NCBI RefSeq assembly: GCF_007830065.1
Contig: NZ_VLKK01000004.1
Location: 186,001-250,000, forward strand
Origin: Sphingobium wenxiniae
GTDB taxonomy: Bacteria > Pseudomonadota > Alphaproteobacteria > Sphingomonadales > Sphingomonadaceae
DNA: 64,000 nucleotides
Direction of reading: 5' to 3'
Shown here: positions 9,054-17,780 of the stretch, one piece after another
Numbering within the stretch: the first letter of the stretch is position 1
Layout: each line of letters starts with the position of its first letter
Program-made: the position numbers and the translations under genes
Notes under the pieces: model-generated
Seen by the model: only the letters and a program-made list of their open reading frames with translations
What the model was told of the DNA's origin: nothing
Databases searched by the model: none

Positions 9054-9758
9054 ATGAGCGGTCATATCCTGGTGCAGCAGCATAATGTCGCGTCGGGACG
9101 GGAGCATGAAGCCTTTCGCTGGTTTCAGCAGGATCTCGCCCCGAGGCTCTTCGCGCAAGGTGTGGGCAGCGCCCGCCGGTACAAGCTGCTCGATCTTCAG
9201 CTTCAGCCTGAAAATCCCCAGCCGCACGCCTATTTGTCGGTGTTCGATTTCGATCCCCGGACGTCCCCCGGCGCGCTCGATGCGTTGTCGCATCTCGCCC
9301 GGGAAGAACCGCTTGCCGCCGGGTTGCTGACGGATGACGCGGCGCACGTCTATGAGATGACGCGCGATTGGGTGCCAAGCCCCAATCCGGCGGACATGCT
9401 GGCGCCCGAATATCTGTTGCTCGTCATGGCCAATTTCGTCGTCGAAATGGAGGACGAATATCACGACTGGTATGACAATGTGCATGGACCCGAAGTGCTC
9501 GACACCCCCGGCTTCACGGGCCTTCGCCGTGGACGCCGCGCTGAAAGGCAGACGGCCCCCGTCAATGATTATCCTTCCAATGCCGTGGTTCTCTCCACCA
9601 CGCGAACCAACGACATCATTGGTTCGCTGGATGAGTTCCGGGCACGTGCGAATGGCGAAAGCAAAACAGGCATCCACTGGAATTTCCGGTCGCCTTCCGC
9701 CTCGCTGGCCCGCACCACCCATATCTTCGCGCCGCTCACGCCGCGGCTGACGGCCTGA
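9054..9758 (+). CDS. EthD-like/dimeric alpha-beta barrel protein
   Basis: 234 residues, not confidently named. The pattern looks like two ferredoxin-like alpha+beta barrel halves: the second half contains EMEDEYHDWYDNVHGPEVL (near residues 129-147), the E-x-E-F-N-x-W-Y-x-x-x-H-x-P-E signature of EthD-type and DUF4286-like proteins, with a conserved His. Such proteins help cytochrome P450 or ring-cleavage systems or act as cofactor-free isomerases/monooxygenases. ATG 9054 is preferred over ATG 9048 because AGGAGAG is at proper distance from the former. The next NTF2-like gene follows after 26 bases. Confidence 0.7.
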   Translation: MSGHILVQQHNVASGREHEAFRWFQQDLAPRLFAQGVGSARRYKLLDLQLQPENPQPHAYLSVFDFDPRTSPGALDALSHLAREEPLAAGLLTDDAAHVYEMTRDWVPSPNPADMLAPEYLLLVMANFVVEMEDEYHDWYDNVHGPEVLDTPGFTGLRRGRRAERQTAPVNDYPSNAVVLSTTRTNDIIGSLDEFRARANGESKTGIHWNFRSPSASLARTTHIFAPLTPRLTA

Positions 9759-9784
9759 ACAGGCGATCAGGTAGGAGAAAGCCG

Positions 9785-10216
9785 ATGGACACCCTGTCGC
9801 GGATCGAGGCGGAGCGCGCCTGCGAACGCCTGGTCATGCGCTATGCGCTGGCGGTTAACGAGTGGGATCTCGACGCATTTGTTTCGCTGTTCACCCCCGA
9901 CGCCATTTGGCAACGCCCCAATGTTCCGGCGTTGCGCGGGCATGAGGAAATCAGGAGCTTCATGTCGGGACAGCCTTCCGGGCGCACATTGAGGCATGTC
10001 AACGGCCTGTGCATGGTCACTGTGAATGACGACGGTGAAACGGCGGGCGCGATTTCCCAAACCACGGTCTACGACACGGCAGGTCACATGGCCGTGCCCG
10101 CTCCCTTCAGCGGGCCCGACATGGTCGTGGAATATCGCGACAGGCTGGTGAGGATCGAGGGCGACTGGTTTTTTGCACAGCGGGATACGACCGTGATCTT
10201 TTCCATTCGCGCATAG
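9785..10216 (+). CDS. NTF2/SnoaL-like fold protein
   Basis: 143 residues, single NTF2-like domain. N-terminal helix AERACERLVMRYALAVNEWDLDAFVSLF and the turn FTPDAIWQRPNVPALRGHEEIRSFM are typical of SnoaL_4/ketosteroid-isomerase-like members; a His occurs in TLRHVNGLCMVTV. GTAGGAGAAA gives a good ribosome site. It is 26 bases after the EthD-like gene, probably the same transcript, and is a distant relative of the protein at 8186. Expected to be a small enzyme (isomerase, dehydratase or hydrolase); no substrate can be named. Confidence 0.75.
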   Translation: MDTLSRIEAERACERLVMRYALAVNEWDLDAFVSLFTPDAIWQRPNVPALRGHEEIRSFMSGQPSGRTLRHVNGLCMVTVNDDGETAGAISQTTVYDTAGHMAVPAPFSGPDMVVEYRDRLVRIEGDWFFAQRDTTVIFSIRA

Positions 10217-10380
10217 CCGCTGTGCATCGATTCATTCACTCATCACGAACGCGTTAAAGCAGCCTTTCGGCTTCAGAATGAGGCGGAGGGGCTTGCTTCG
10301 GTTTAAGATTGCTCTCTTTGTGTTAGTCATACTTACGTCAACCGTCGTTTCAGGACGGCGTAAAGACCGACAAAGGAGGG

Positions 10381-11388
10381 ATGATGAACGAAGTGACAGG
10401 CATTTCCGGCCATAATCAGCCGGACTCAGAAACGCTTGTCGAGATTTTCTCGAAAGCGATGCTGATCAAACTATGCGATGATCGTATCCGCGCCGTGCTG
10501 CGGTCGGGCAAGATCGTCTCGCCGCATTATTCGCCTCGTGGTCAGGAAGTCGTGTCGGCGGCGATGGCGACGGCGTTGCGGCAGGGCGACTATCTCGTCA
10601 CCATTTACCGCGGTTTGCATGACCATCTGGCCAAGGGCGTGCCGCTTCGCCAGCTCTGGGCGGAATATGCCGGGCGCGTGACTGGAAGCTGCAAGGGCAA
10701 GGGCGGGCCGATGCACATCACCCATCCGGAAGCGGGCGTCGTCGTCACCACCGGCATAGTGGGCAGCGGCATTCCCATTGCCAACGGCCTTGCACTGGCT
10801 TCGCAGGTCCGGGGAGAAGACAGGGTCACCGTCACGAATTTCGGCGACGGCGCGTCCAATATCGGCGCGTTTCATGAAGCGCTGAACATGGCCTCGGTCT
10901 GGAAATTGCCGGTCATTTTCCTGTGCCACAACAACCGCTATGCCGAACATACCAGATATGAGGATTGCACGGCCGTGGACAGCGTGGCGACACGCGGCAT
11001 CGCCTACACCATGCCCGGCGTGTCGGTGGACGGCAACGATCCGGTCGAAATGTATCGCGCCGCAACCGCTGCGGTCGACCGGGCGCGCAGAGGGGAGGGA
11101 CCGACGCTGATCGAAGCGCGGACCTTCCGCTTCGAAGGGCATAATTATGGCGATCCCGGCCATTATATCCCCAAGGATGTCTACGCGGCGGCATTGGCCG
11201 ATGATCCGCTGCCGAAATTTCGCGCCAAGCTGGTGTCGGAGGGTCATGCCGACGAAGCGCGCGTTGCGGGCATCGAGGCGAAGATTCTGGCGGACATCGA
11301 CGACGCGGTGGCGTTCGCCCTCGCTTCCGACTGGCCGGAAAAGGCCGAATTGCGCCGGGATGTCTTCGTACAGGAGTTGGCCGCATGA
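10381..11388 (+). CDS. Thiamine-dependent 2-oxoacid/acetoin-type dehydrogenase E1, alpha subunit
   Basis: 335 residues, full length for a heterotetrameric E1 alpha subunit (PdhA/AcoA/BkdA1 family). The thiamine diphosphate motif GDGASNIGAFHEALN ... NN (GDG-x26-NN, residues about 157-185) is intact, as is the substrate-loop region HNYGDPGHY. AAAGGAGGG precedes two consecutive ATG codons (10381 and 10384); either could start. The next gene overlaps by four bases. E1 would decarboxylate a 2-oxoacid or cleave an acyloin and pass the acyl group to an E2 lipoyl domain, but no E2 or E3 follows. Confidence 0.92.
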   Translation: MMNEVTGISGHNQPDSETLVEIFSKAMLIKLCDDRIRAVLRSGKIVSPHYSPRGQEVVSAAMATALRQGDYLVTIYRGLHDHLAKGVPLRQLWAEYAGRVTGSCKGKGGPMHITHPEAGVVVTTGIVGSGIPIANGLALASQVRGEDRVTVTNFGDGASNIGAFHEALNMASVWKLPVIFLCHNNRYAEHTRYEDCTAVDSVATRGIAYTMPGVSVDGNDPVEMYRAATAAVDRARRGEGPTLIEARTFRFEGHNYGDPGHYIPKDVYAAALADDPLPKFRAKLVSEGHADEARVAGIEAKILADIDDAVAFALASDWPEKAELRRDVFVQELAA

Positions 11389-12392
11389 ACGCGCTTGTCA
11401 CGCCGAACAACAAGGGTGAGATCAGCTGCACGCAGGCGTCGCTGATGGCGATGGATGAGGCGATGGAGCGCGATCCCACCGTGCTCGTCTTTGGCGAAGA
11501 TGTTGCGGACCAGGAAGGCGGCGGCATCGTCGGCGCGACATCGGGGCTTTCGACCAAATATGGCAGCAGCCGCGTCCGCTCGACGCCCATCGCGGAACAG
11601 GCGATCGTGGGCGCAGCCGTCGGCGCGGCCATTGCGGGTATGCGTCCGGTCGCCGAAGTCATGATGATGAACTTCATGACCGTGGCAATGGACCAGATCG
11701 TCAACCATGCCGCCAAGATCCGCTTCATGTCTGGCGGCAAGACCGGAGTGCCGCTGACCATTCGCACGATGAGCGGCGTGGGCGGCGGCTTTGGCGGTCA
11801 GCATAGCGACATGTATGAGGCATGGCTTGCCCATGTGCCCGGCCTGAAGGTGGTGGTGCCTTCCAATCCGGCGGATCAGAAGGCCCTGCTCACCTCCTGC
11901 ATTTTCGATGACGATCCATGCATTTTCATCGAATCCACGCTCCTCATGGGCACGCGCGGCCCCGCGCCCGAAGCGGACTACAGCGCGCCGCTCGGCAAGG
12001 CGAAGATCGTGCGCGAGGGCGGCGATGTCACCCTGATCGGCTATGGCCGTCCAATGGTGGACGCTGCCATGGCTGCCGAAGCGCTGAGCAAGGAAGGTGT
12101 GTCTGTCGAACTGATCGACCTGCGCTCGATCGTGCCGTTCGACCGGGATACGGTGATGAATTCGGTCGCGAAGACCGGGCGGGCGGTCATCCTGCATGAA
12201 GCGGTGCGCAGCTTCGGGGTAGGCGCGGAAATCTCCGCCCGGATCAACGAGGAACTGTTCGGCCAACTCAAGGCGCCGGTCCGCCGGATCGGCGGCCTCG
12301 ACTGTCCGGTGCCCTTTTCGGCCGCGCTGGAACGCGAATATATGTGGAGCGTCGAGCGCATCGTGGACACGGTTCGCACCACGCTGGATTGA
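11385..12392 (+). CDS. Thiamine-dependent 2-oxoacid/acetoin-type dehydrogenase E1, beta subunit
   Basis: 335 residues, typical length of PdhB/AcoB/BkdA2. The N-terminal pyrimidine-binding domain has MDEAMERDPTVLVFGEDVADQEGG and RVRSTPIAEQAIVGAAVGAA; the conserved catalytic region GGFGGQHSDMYEAWLAHVPG includes the histidine expected in the active site. The C-terminal transketolase domain has LRSIVPFDRDTV and HEAVRSFGVGAEI. ATGA overlap with the alpha subunit implies coupled synthesis. Last gene of the catabolic region; no E2/E3 downstream, so the partner must be encoded elsewhere or be borrowed from housekeeping complexes. Confidence 0.92.
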   Translation: MNALVTPNNKGEISCTQASLMAMDEAMERDPTVLVFGEDVADQEGGGIVGATSGLSTKYGSSRVRSTPIAEQAIVGAAVGAAIAGMRPVAEVMMMNFMTVAMDQIVNHAAKIRFMSGGKTGVPLTIRTMSGVGGGFGGQHSDMYEAWLAHVPGLKVVVPSNPADQKALLTSCIFDDDPCIFIESTLLMGTRGPAPEADYSAPLGKAKIVREGGDVTLIGYGRPMVDAAMAAEALSKEGVSVELIDLRSIVPFDRDTVMNSVAKTGRAVILHEAVRSFGVGAEISARINEELFGQLKAPVRRIGGLDCPVPFSAALEREYMWSVERIVDTVRTTLD

Positions 12393-12856
12393 TGGAAAGG
12401 CCCTTGTGCAAACAGCAAGCCTGTACCGAAATGGAGGATCGCGGGTTTGACGGACGATGGCGGGTTACGGGCACCGACCTCCGTTCGGAGCTGAGTTTGT
12501 CGACGCCCTGTTCTTCCTTCCCATGCTACTGCTTGGGAAAGAGAAGCACGGGCGTTCGACAAGCTCAAGCGACAGGTCGTTTCAGGACGGATCGCCATTC
12601 AGGCATCGTCCCGTGCAGCCGACTATCTGATCGATTCACGCAGATGTGCGGAGACGCAGAGGACAAGGATGCGCCGAAGGCGTTTCTCGGCTTGCTGGCC
12701 GAATCCTCCGCGCGCTGATGGGGCGGGCCGCGCATCGTTGACTTGCGAATACCCTGCGTTTCCGCGCCTCCGCGTGGAAATGGTTCGATCCCATGAAGAG
12801 GAATGGATCGCCTGCGTTCGCTGAATGTCGATCGGTCCTGGTCCCGGAAAATAGCC
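12393..12856. other. 464-base stretch without a supported gene
   Basis: Between the E1 beta gene and the Lrp-type regulator no frame has a convincing start, ribosome site or protein-like composition. It contains the imperfect inverted repeat at 12489-12570 and otherwise nothing recognised. It marks the edge between the catabolic region and the proline genes. Confidence 0.6.
12489..12570. repeat. Imperfect inverted repeat, family B intergenic element
   Basis: The left arm GAGTTTGTCGACGCCC (from 12493) pairs with the right arm GGGCGTTCGACAAGCTC (to 12567), extended by TGTTCTTC/GAGAAGCAC. The preceding CCTCCGTTCG and the TTCGACAAGCTC core recur in the elements at 37926 and 51728. Such hairpins are common between genes in sphingomonads. 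Confidence 0.6.
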
Positions 12857-13357
12857 TTATCTCTGCGCCGCGAGCCGGGTCATGCGTGATCCGCCTGCGT
12901 CCAGCACCGTTTCCATCGCCACATAGGTCGATGTGCTTGCGACATGGGGCAGGCTGGAGATCTTCTCGCCCAGAACCGTGCGGTAGCGGCGGATATCCGA
13001 TGTCCGCACCTTGAGCAGATAGTCGAAGCTGCTCGCGATCATGTGGCACTCCTCGACTTCGGGGATGCGCCGGACCGCTGCGTTGAATTCGCGCAGGGCC
13101 TGTTCGCGGGTGTCGCTGAGCTTCACTTCGGCGAAGGCGACATGATCCATGCCCAGCTTCGCCGGATCGACGATGGCGCGGAATCCCTTGATGACGCCCG
13201 CTTCGGTCAGCCGCTTGAGGCGCACCTGGCAGGGCGTCTTCGACAGTCCCACCACGCGAGCGAGGCCGGTGACGGTTATGCGGCCATCCTCGATCAGGGC
13301 GGCGATGATCTTGCGGTCGAACTCGTCCAGATCGACTGTTTGGAGTGGTTTATCCAT
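12857..13357 (-). CDS. putR: Lrp/AsnC family regulator, probably of proline catabolism (PutR)
   Basis: 166 residues. The N-terminal helix-turn-helix spans about residues 10-60 (DEFDRKIIAALIEDGRITV, VGLSKTPCQVRLKRL); the C-terminal RAM/AsnC ligand domain contains the segment VEECHMIASSFDYLLKVRT near residues 105-123. It is divergent from putA with 98 bases between starts, the arrangement known for PutR in alphaproteobacteria, where the regulator activates putA in response to proline. A PutA without an N-terminal DNA-binding domain, as here, fits a separate regulator. Confidence 0.9.
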   Translation of the reverse strand: MDKPLQTVDLDEFDRKIIAALIEDGRITVTGLARVVGLSKTPCQVRLKRLTEAGVIKGFRAIVDPAKLGMDHVAFAEVKLSDTREQALREFNAAVRRIPEVEECHMIASSFDYLLKVRTSDIRRYRTVLGEKISSLPHVASTSTYVAMETVLDAGGSRMTRLAAQR

Positions 13358-13372
13358 TCATCTCGCCTAACA

Positions 13373-13382
13373 TATGGCCATA
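13373..13382. promoter_or_regulatory. Palindrome in the putR-putA gap, candidate PutR site
   Basis: The sequence TATGGCCATA is an exact palindrome sitting 15 bases upstream of the putR start and about 74 bases upstream of putA. Further CATA-type half sites follow (AAGTCATATTG). Lrp-family proteins bind several weakly conserved palindromes, so this is a candidate only. Confidence 0.35.
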
Positions 13383-13455
13383 AATAAGTCATATTGCCTG
13401 GAAAAGGTCTTTTGAAAAGTCGGATCATAGGGCGTGCCGATGATATTATACGGTC

Positions 13456-16400
13456 ATGACGACGCAGCCCCCCTTCGCCGATTTCGCGCCCGCCATCCGG
13501 GACCAGTCCCCCCTCCGCCGCGCCATTACCGCCGCCTATCGCCGCGACGAGGCGGCCTGCCTCGCGCCGCTGATGGAGGCGGCGGCGCTACCCGATGCGA
13601 CGCGTGAAGCTGCGCGTGAAACGGCCCGGTCGCTCGTCATGGCGTTGCGGGCCAATCGCAAGGGCAACGGCGTCGAAGGGCTGGTGCAGGAATATTCGCT
13701 CTCCAGCCAGGAAGGCGTGGCGCTGATGTGTCTGGCCGAAGCGCTGCTGCGGATTCCCGACGATGCGACGCGCGACGCGCTGATCCGCGACAAGATCGCG
13801 GACGGGGATTGGAGCGCGCATATGGGCGGCGGCAAGTCGCTGTTCGTCAATGCCGCGACATGGGGCCTTGTCGTCACCGGCAAGCTGGTCGGCAGCGTGG
13901 ACGACAAGGGACTGGGCGCGGCGCTCGCCCGCCTGATCGCGCGCGCGGGCGAGCCGGTGATCCGGCGCGGCGTCGATCTTGCCATGCGGATGATGGGCGA
14001 GCAGTTCGTGACCGGCGAAACCATCGCCGAAGCGCTGAAGCGCGCCAGGGAGATGGAGGCCAAGGGCTTCCGCTACAGCTATGACATGCTGGGCGAGGCG
14101 GCGGCGACCGCCGCCGATGCCGCGCGCTATTATGAGGACTATGCGCGCGCCATCCACGCCATCGGCAAGGCGTCGAACGGGCGCGGAGTCTATGAACGGC
14201 CGGGCATCTCCATCAAGCTGTCGGCGCTCCATCCGCGCTACGGCCGCGCGCAGGCGGACAGGGTGATGGGCGAACTGCTGCCCCGCGTGAAGGCTCTGGC
14301 CGTGCTGTCCAGGGACTATGACATCGGCCTCAATATCGACGCGGAGGAGGCGGACCGGCTCGAACTGTCGCTCGACCTGTTGGAAAGCCTGGCGCTGGAC
14401 CCGGATCTTGCGGGCTGGAACGGGCTTGGCTTCGTGGTGCAGAGCTATGGCAAGCGGTGCCCCTTCGTCATCGACTGGATCATTGATCTTGCGCGGCGGG
14501 CGGGGCGGCGGATCATGGTGCGGCTGGTCAAGGGCGCCTATTGGGACGCGGAAATCAAGCGGGCGCAGGTTGACGGCCTTGCCGACTTCCCGGTCTATAC
14601 GCGCAAGGTCCATACCGATGTCGCCTATATCGCCTGCGCGAAGAAGCTGCTGGCCGCGCCGGATGCTGTCTTCCCGCAGTTCGCGACGCATAATGCCCAG
14701 ACTCTGGCGACCATCTATCATCTCGCCGGTCCCGATTTCACCGTGGGCCGTTATGAGTTTCAGTGCCTGCACGGCATGGGCGAGCCGCTTTACGAGCAGG
14801 TGGTGGGCGCGAAGGGGCTGAACCGCCCCTGCCGCGTCTATGCGCCTGTGGGGACGCATGAGACGCTCCTGGCCTATCTGGTGCGCCGCCTGCTGGAGAA
14901 TGGCGCGAACTCCTCCTTTGTGAACCGCATCGCCGATCCGGCCGTGTCGGTCGATGAACTGACGGCCGATCCGGTGGAGATCGTGCGGGCCATGCCGCAT
15001 CCGGGACATCGGCATGATCAGATCGCGCTACCGTCGGCGCTTTATGCCGACCGGCGCAATTCGGACGGCATCGACCTCAGCGACGAGGAGGCGCTTGCGG
15101 CGCTGACCGTGGCGCTCAAGGAAAGCGCGGCCATGGCCTGGGCTGCCGCGCCGGAGAGCGGGAAGGGGAGGGAGCGCCCGGTGCTCAATCCCGCCGACCA
15201 TCGCGATATCGTCGGCGCCGTCACCGAAGCCTTGCCCGACCATGCCCGCGCCGCCGCCATCCGTGCCGCGCAAAGCCTGTGGGGCGATAGCCCCGTAGCC
15301 GACCGCGCCGCCGCTTTGGAGCGCGCCGCCGACGCCATGCAGGCGCGGATGCCGATCCTGCTGGGCCTGATCGTGCGGGAGGCGGGCAAATCGCTGCCCA
15401 ACGCCATCGCCGAAGTGCGCGAGGCCATCGACTTCCTGCGTTACTATGCGGCGCAGGCGCGCGCGACCTTCGGGCGGGAGCAGACGCCGCTGGGGCCGAT
15501 CGTCTGCATCAGCCCGTGGAACTTTCCGCTCGCCATCTTCACGGGGCAGGTCGCCGCCGCGCTGGCCGCGGGCAGCCCGGCGCTCGCCAAGCCCGCCGAG
15601 GAAAACCCGCTGATCGCCGCGGAAGCCGTCCGCATCCTCCACGAAGCGGGCGTGCCCGCCGATGCGCTGCAACTGATTCCCGGCGATGGCGCGATCGGCG
15701 CGGCCCTTGTCGCGGCGCCGGAAACGGCCGGCGTCATGTTCACCGGATCGACCGAGGTGGCGCGCCTTATCCAGCGGCAGCTTGCCAAGCGCCTTTCCCC
15801 GGGCGGCCAGCCCATTCCACTGATCGCCGAAACGGGCGGGCAGAATGCGATGATCGTCGATTCCTCCGCGTTGGCCGAGCAGGTGGTGGCCGACGTCATC
15901 GCCTCCGCCTTCGACAGCGCGGGACAGCGCTGTTCGGCGCTCCGCATCCTGTGCTTGCAGGAAGAGATTGCGGACCGGACGCTCGCCATGCTCAAAGGCG
16001 CGCTCAGGGAATTGCGGATCGGCCGCACCGATCGGCTGGCTGTCGATACCGGCCCGGTCATCACCGCCGAAGCGAAGGACGGGATCGAAGCCCATATCGA
16101 AGCCATGCGGAAACTCGGCCGCAGGGTGGAGCAGCAGGCGCTGCCCGAAGAGGCCGCCCATGGCACTTTCGTCCCGCCGACGATCATCGAACTGGAAGAC
16201 ATCGCGGATCTGAAGCGGGAGGTGTTCGGACCGGTGCTGCATGTGATCCGCTTTTCGCGCGAGCGGCTCGACCGGTTGATCGACGATATCAACGCCACCG
16301 GCTATGGCCTGACCTTCGGTCTGCATACACGGCTGGACCAGACCATCGCCCATGTGACGGAGCGGGTGAAGGCCGGCAATATCTATGTGAACCGCAATGT

Positions 16401-17064
16401 CATCGGCGCGGTCGTGGGGGTTCAGCCCTTTGGCGGGCGCGGCCTGTCGGGCACCGGGCCGAAGGCGGGCGGGCCGCTTTATCTGGGCCGCCTGACGGCA
16501 GCCGCGCCGGTTGCGCTGCCCGGCGCGGAGGGGATGGCCGTTCCGCTGAGCGCTTTCGTGCAGTGGCTCGAAGCGCAGGGCGATAGTGAAGCGGCGGTCC
16601 GCGCGCGCCGCTACGGGCGTCAGTCCGCGCTGGGCATCGAGCAGCTTTTGCCGGGGCCTGTGGGCGAGCGCAATCTTTATGCGCTGCATCCGCGCGGCGC
16701 TATCCTGATGCTGCCGGCCACGCGGGAGGGCCTGCTGGACCAGATGGCCGTGATCCTCGCCACGGGCAATCGGGGCGTTCTGGAAGGCATGGCGCTGCCC
16801 GCCGATCTGCCGCTAGCTGTCGCAAGCCGCTTTTCCAACGACCTCGCCGCGCCTGTCGCGGCCGCTTTGGTGGAAGGAAAGGCGGACAAGATCGCTGCAA
16901 CCGCCCAGGCTCTTGCCGAGCGTCCGGGGCCGATCGTTCCGCTCCATGCCGCGCCCATGGGACGGGCGGGCTGCTATCCCGTCGCTCTGCTGCTGGAGGA
17001 AGTATCGACCTCCATCAACACGACGGCAGCGGGCGGCAATGCCAGCCTGATGATGATCGGGTGA
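13456..17064 (+). CDS. putA: Bifunctional proline dehydrogenase/L-glutamate gamma-semialdehyde dehydrogenase
   Basis: 1202 residues. Converts proline to glutamate in two steps, FAD-dependent oxidation then NAD-dependent oxidation. The PRODH barrel (about residues 190-490) shows GLNIDAEEADRLE, RLVKGAYWDAEIKRAQ and FQCLHGMGEPLYEQV. The aldehyde dehydrogenase domain (about 560-1010) shows ISPWNFPLAIFTGQ, ETGGQNAMIVDSS and the catalytic Cys826 in FDSAGQRCSALR. A C-terminal domain follows. No ribbon-helix-helix DNA-binding domain is present at the N-terminus, unlike E. coli PutA, so it is not its own repressor. Regulated most likely by the divergent Lrp-type protein. Confidence 0.97.
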   Translation: MTTQPPFADFAPAIRDQSPLRRAITAAYRRDEAACLAPLMEAAALPDATREAARETARSLVMALRANRKGNGVEGLVQEYSLSSQEGVALMCLAEALLRIPDDATRDALIRDKIADGDWSAHMGGGKSLFVNAATWGLVVTGKLVGSVDDKGLGAALARLIARAGEPVIRRGVDLAMRMMGEQFVTGETIAEALKRAREMEAKGFRYSYDMLGEAAATAADAARYYEDYARAIHAIGKASNGRGVYERPGISIKLSALHPRYGRAQADRVMGELLPRVKALAVLSRDYDIGLNIDAEEADRLELSLDLLESLALDPDLAGWNGLGFVVQSYGKRCPFVIDWIIDLARRAGRRIMVRLVKGAYWDAEIKRAQVDGLADFPVYTRKVHTDVAYIACAKKLLAAPDAVFPQFATHNAQTLATIYHLAGPDFTVGRYEFQCLHGMGEPLYEQVVGAKGLNRPCRVYAPVGTHETLLAYLVRRLLENGANSSFVNRIADPAVSVDELTADPVEIVRAMPHPGHRHDQIALPSALYADRRNSDGIDLSDEEALAALTVALKESAAMAWAAAPESGKGRERPVLNPADHRDIVGAVTEALPDHARAAAIRAAQSLWGDSPVADRAAALERAADAMQARMPILLGLIVREAGKSLPNAIAEVREAIDFLRYYAAQARATFGREQTPLGPIVCISPWNFPLAIFTGQVAAALAAGSPALAKPAEENPLIAAEAVRILHEAGVPADALQLIPGDGAIGAALVAAPETAGVMFTGSTEVARLIQRQLAKRLSPGGQPIPLIAETGGQNAMIVDSSALAEQVVADVIASAFDSAGQRCSALRILCLQEEIADRTLAMLKGALRELRIGRTDRLAVDTGPVITAEAKDGIEAHIEAMRKLGRRVEQQALPEEAAHGTFVPPTIIELEDIADLKREVFGPVLHVIRFSRERLDRLIDDINATGYGLTFGLHTRLDQTIAHVTERVKAGNIYVNRNVIGAVVGVQPFGGRGLSGTGPKAGGPLYLGRLTAAAPVALPGAEGMAVPLSAFVQWLEAQGDSEAAVRARRYGRQSALGIEQLLPGPVGERNLYALHPRGAILMLPATREGLLDQMAVILATGNRGVLEGMALPADLPLAVASRFSNDLAAPVAAALVEGKADKIAATAQALAERPGPIVPLHAAPMGRAGCYPVALLLEEVSTSINTTAAGGNASLMMIG

Positions 17065-17108
17065 GAGAGACGGCGCGCCGGGCCTCGGGACCGTCTTTGC
17101 TTGCCAGT

Positions 17109-17189
17109 TCAGCGAAAGAAGAAGAACCAGAGAATCAAGACCAGCGGGAGCGGCACCCCTAGCGCCCAAAGCAAGCATCCACGTCCCAT
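17109..17189 (-). CDS. 26-residue single-span membrane protein
   Basis: Short frame starting MGRGCLLWALGVPLPL and ending in a run of four Phe and Arg. Almost the entire protein is one hydrophobic segment. AGGAGG stands five bases before the ATG, a near-perfect ribosome site. Similar mini-proteins beginning MGRG-LLW-LG-P-P are familiar from proteobacterial genomes (recalled, not searched); their role is unknown. It is convergent with putA, 44 bases from its stop codon. Confidence 0.6.
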   Translation of the reverse strand: MGRGCLLWALGVPLPLVLILWFFFFR

Positions 17190-17780
17190 TCATTCCTCCT
17201 GCCTGTCAGTCCCGCACCAACGTGCGGCGACGACGGCCGGTTCCCTCGGAGGGCCGTGGCAGACAACAATCATGCCGCTATCAGATTGAGGCTGGGACTC
17301 TCCCATGCAAGCGCGTCCGAAGCGTCCCGTGAGTCGTCAATCCCCAAAAAGGGGATGCCTCATTGCAATGAATCGATGCCGCTCCAGCCGGGATCGCAAA
17401 TGCGCGGCGGGGCCGCAGCCGCTATCCTGCAATGATCGTCAGCTGCTCGGGGAGTTGACGGTATCACGGAAGCCCCGCCCCCCGCGTGTATCCGTGATCC
17501 TTGGACCCGGCTGTCCCCGGCCATTGCCCAGGAATCGCAGCCGGGTCCGCCGCCTTCATCGTCCGGCGGGTGCTTGCCCTTCGCCATATCCTCGCCGATC
17601 CGTTCCGGAACTCTCCGCATCATCGAGCGATGGGTAATGGAATGACGGAGATACACTATGGCGCTGCGACGACGGGCATTACCCAGTGGCCTCCAGCGCT
17701 ATCGCACTGATTCACATCAACCCGATGAACCCGGCGAACCGTGGAGCGTTCAAGATGCTCCTCGATGAAAGACCAGTCTG
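17190..17780. other. 591-base stretch without a supported gene
   Basis: Open frames here (for example 17305-17637 plus, 17360-17656 minus) have Pro/Arg/Ser-rich, low-hydrophobicity translations and no ribosome site, as expected of chance frames in GC-rich DNA. No strong hairpin, tRNA or repeat was recognised. Confidence 0.5.

Noticed and set aside
12344..12718. 124-codon frame spanning the end of E1 beta and the family B repeat
   Set aside because: It starts inside the E1 beta gene and crosses an inverted repeat; composition is not protein-like.
17305..17656. Overlapping frames on both strands (110 and 98 codons) in the 591-base gap
   Set aside because: No ribosome site, Pro/Arg/Ser-rich composition, no similarity recognised.
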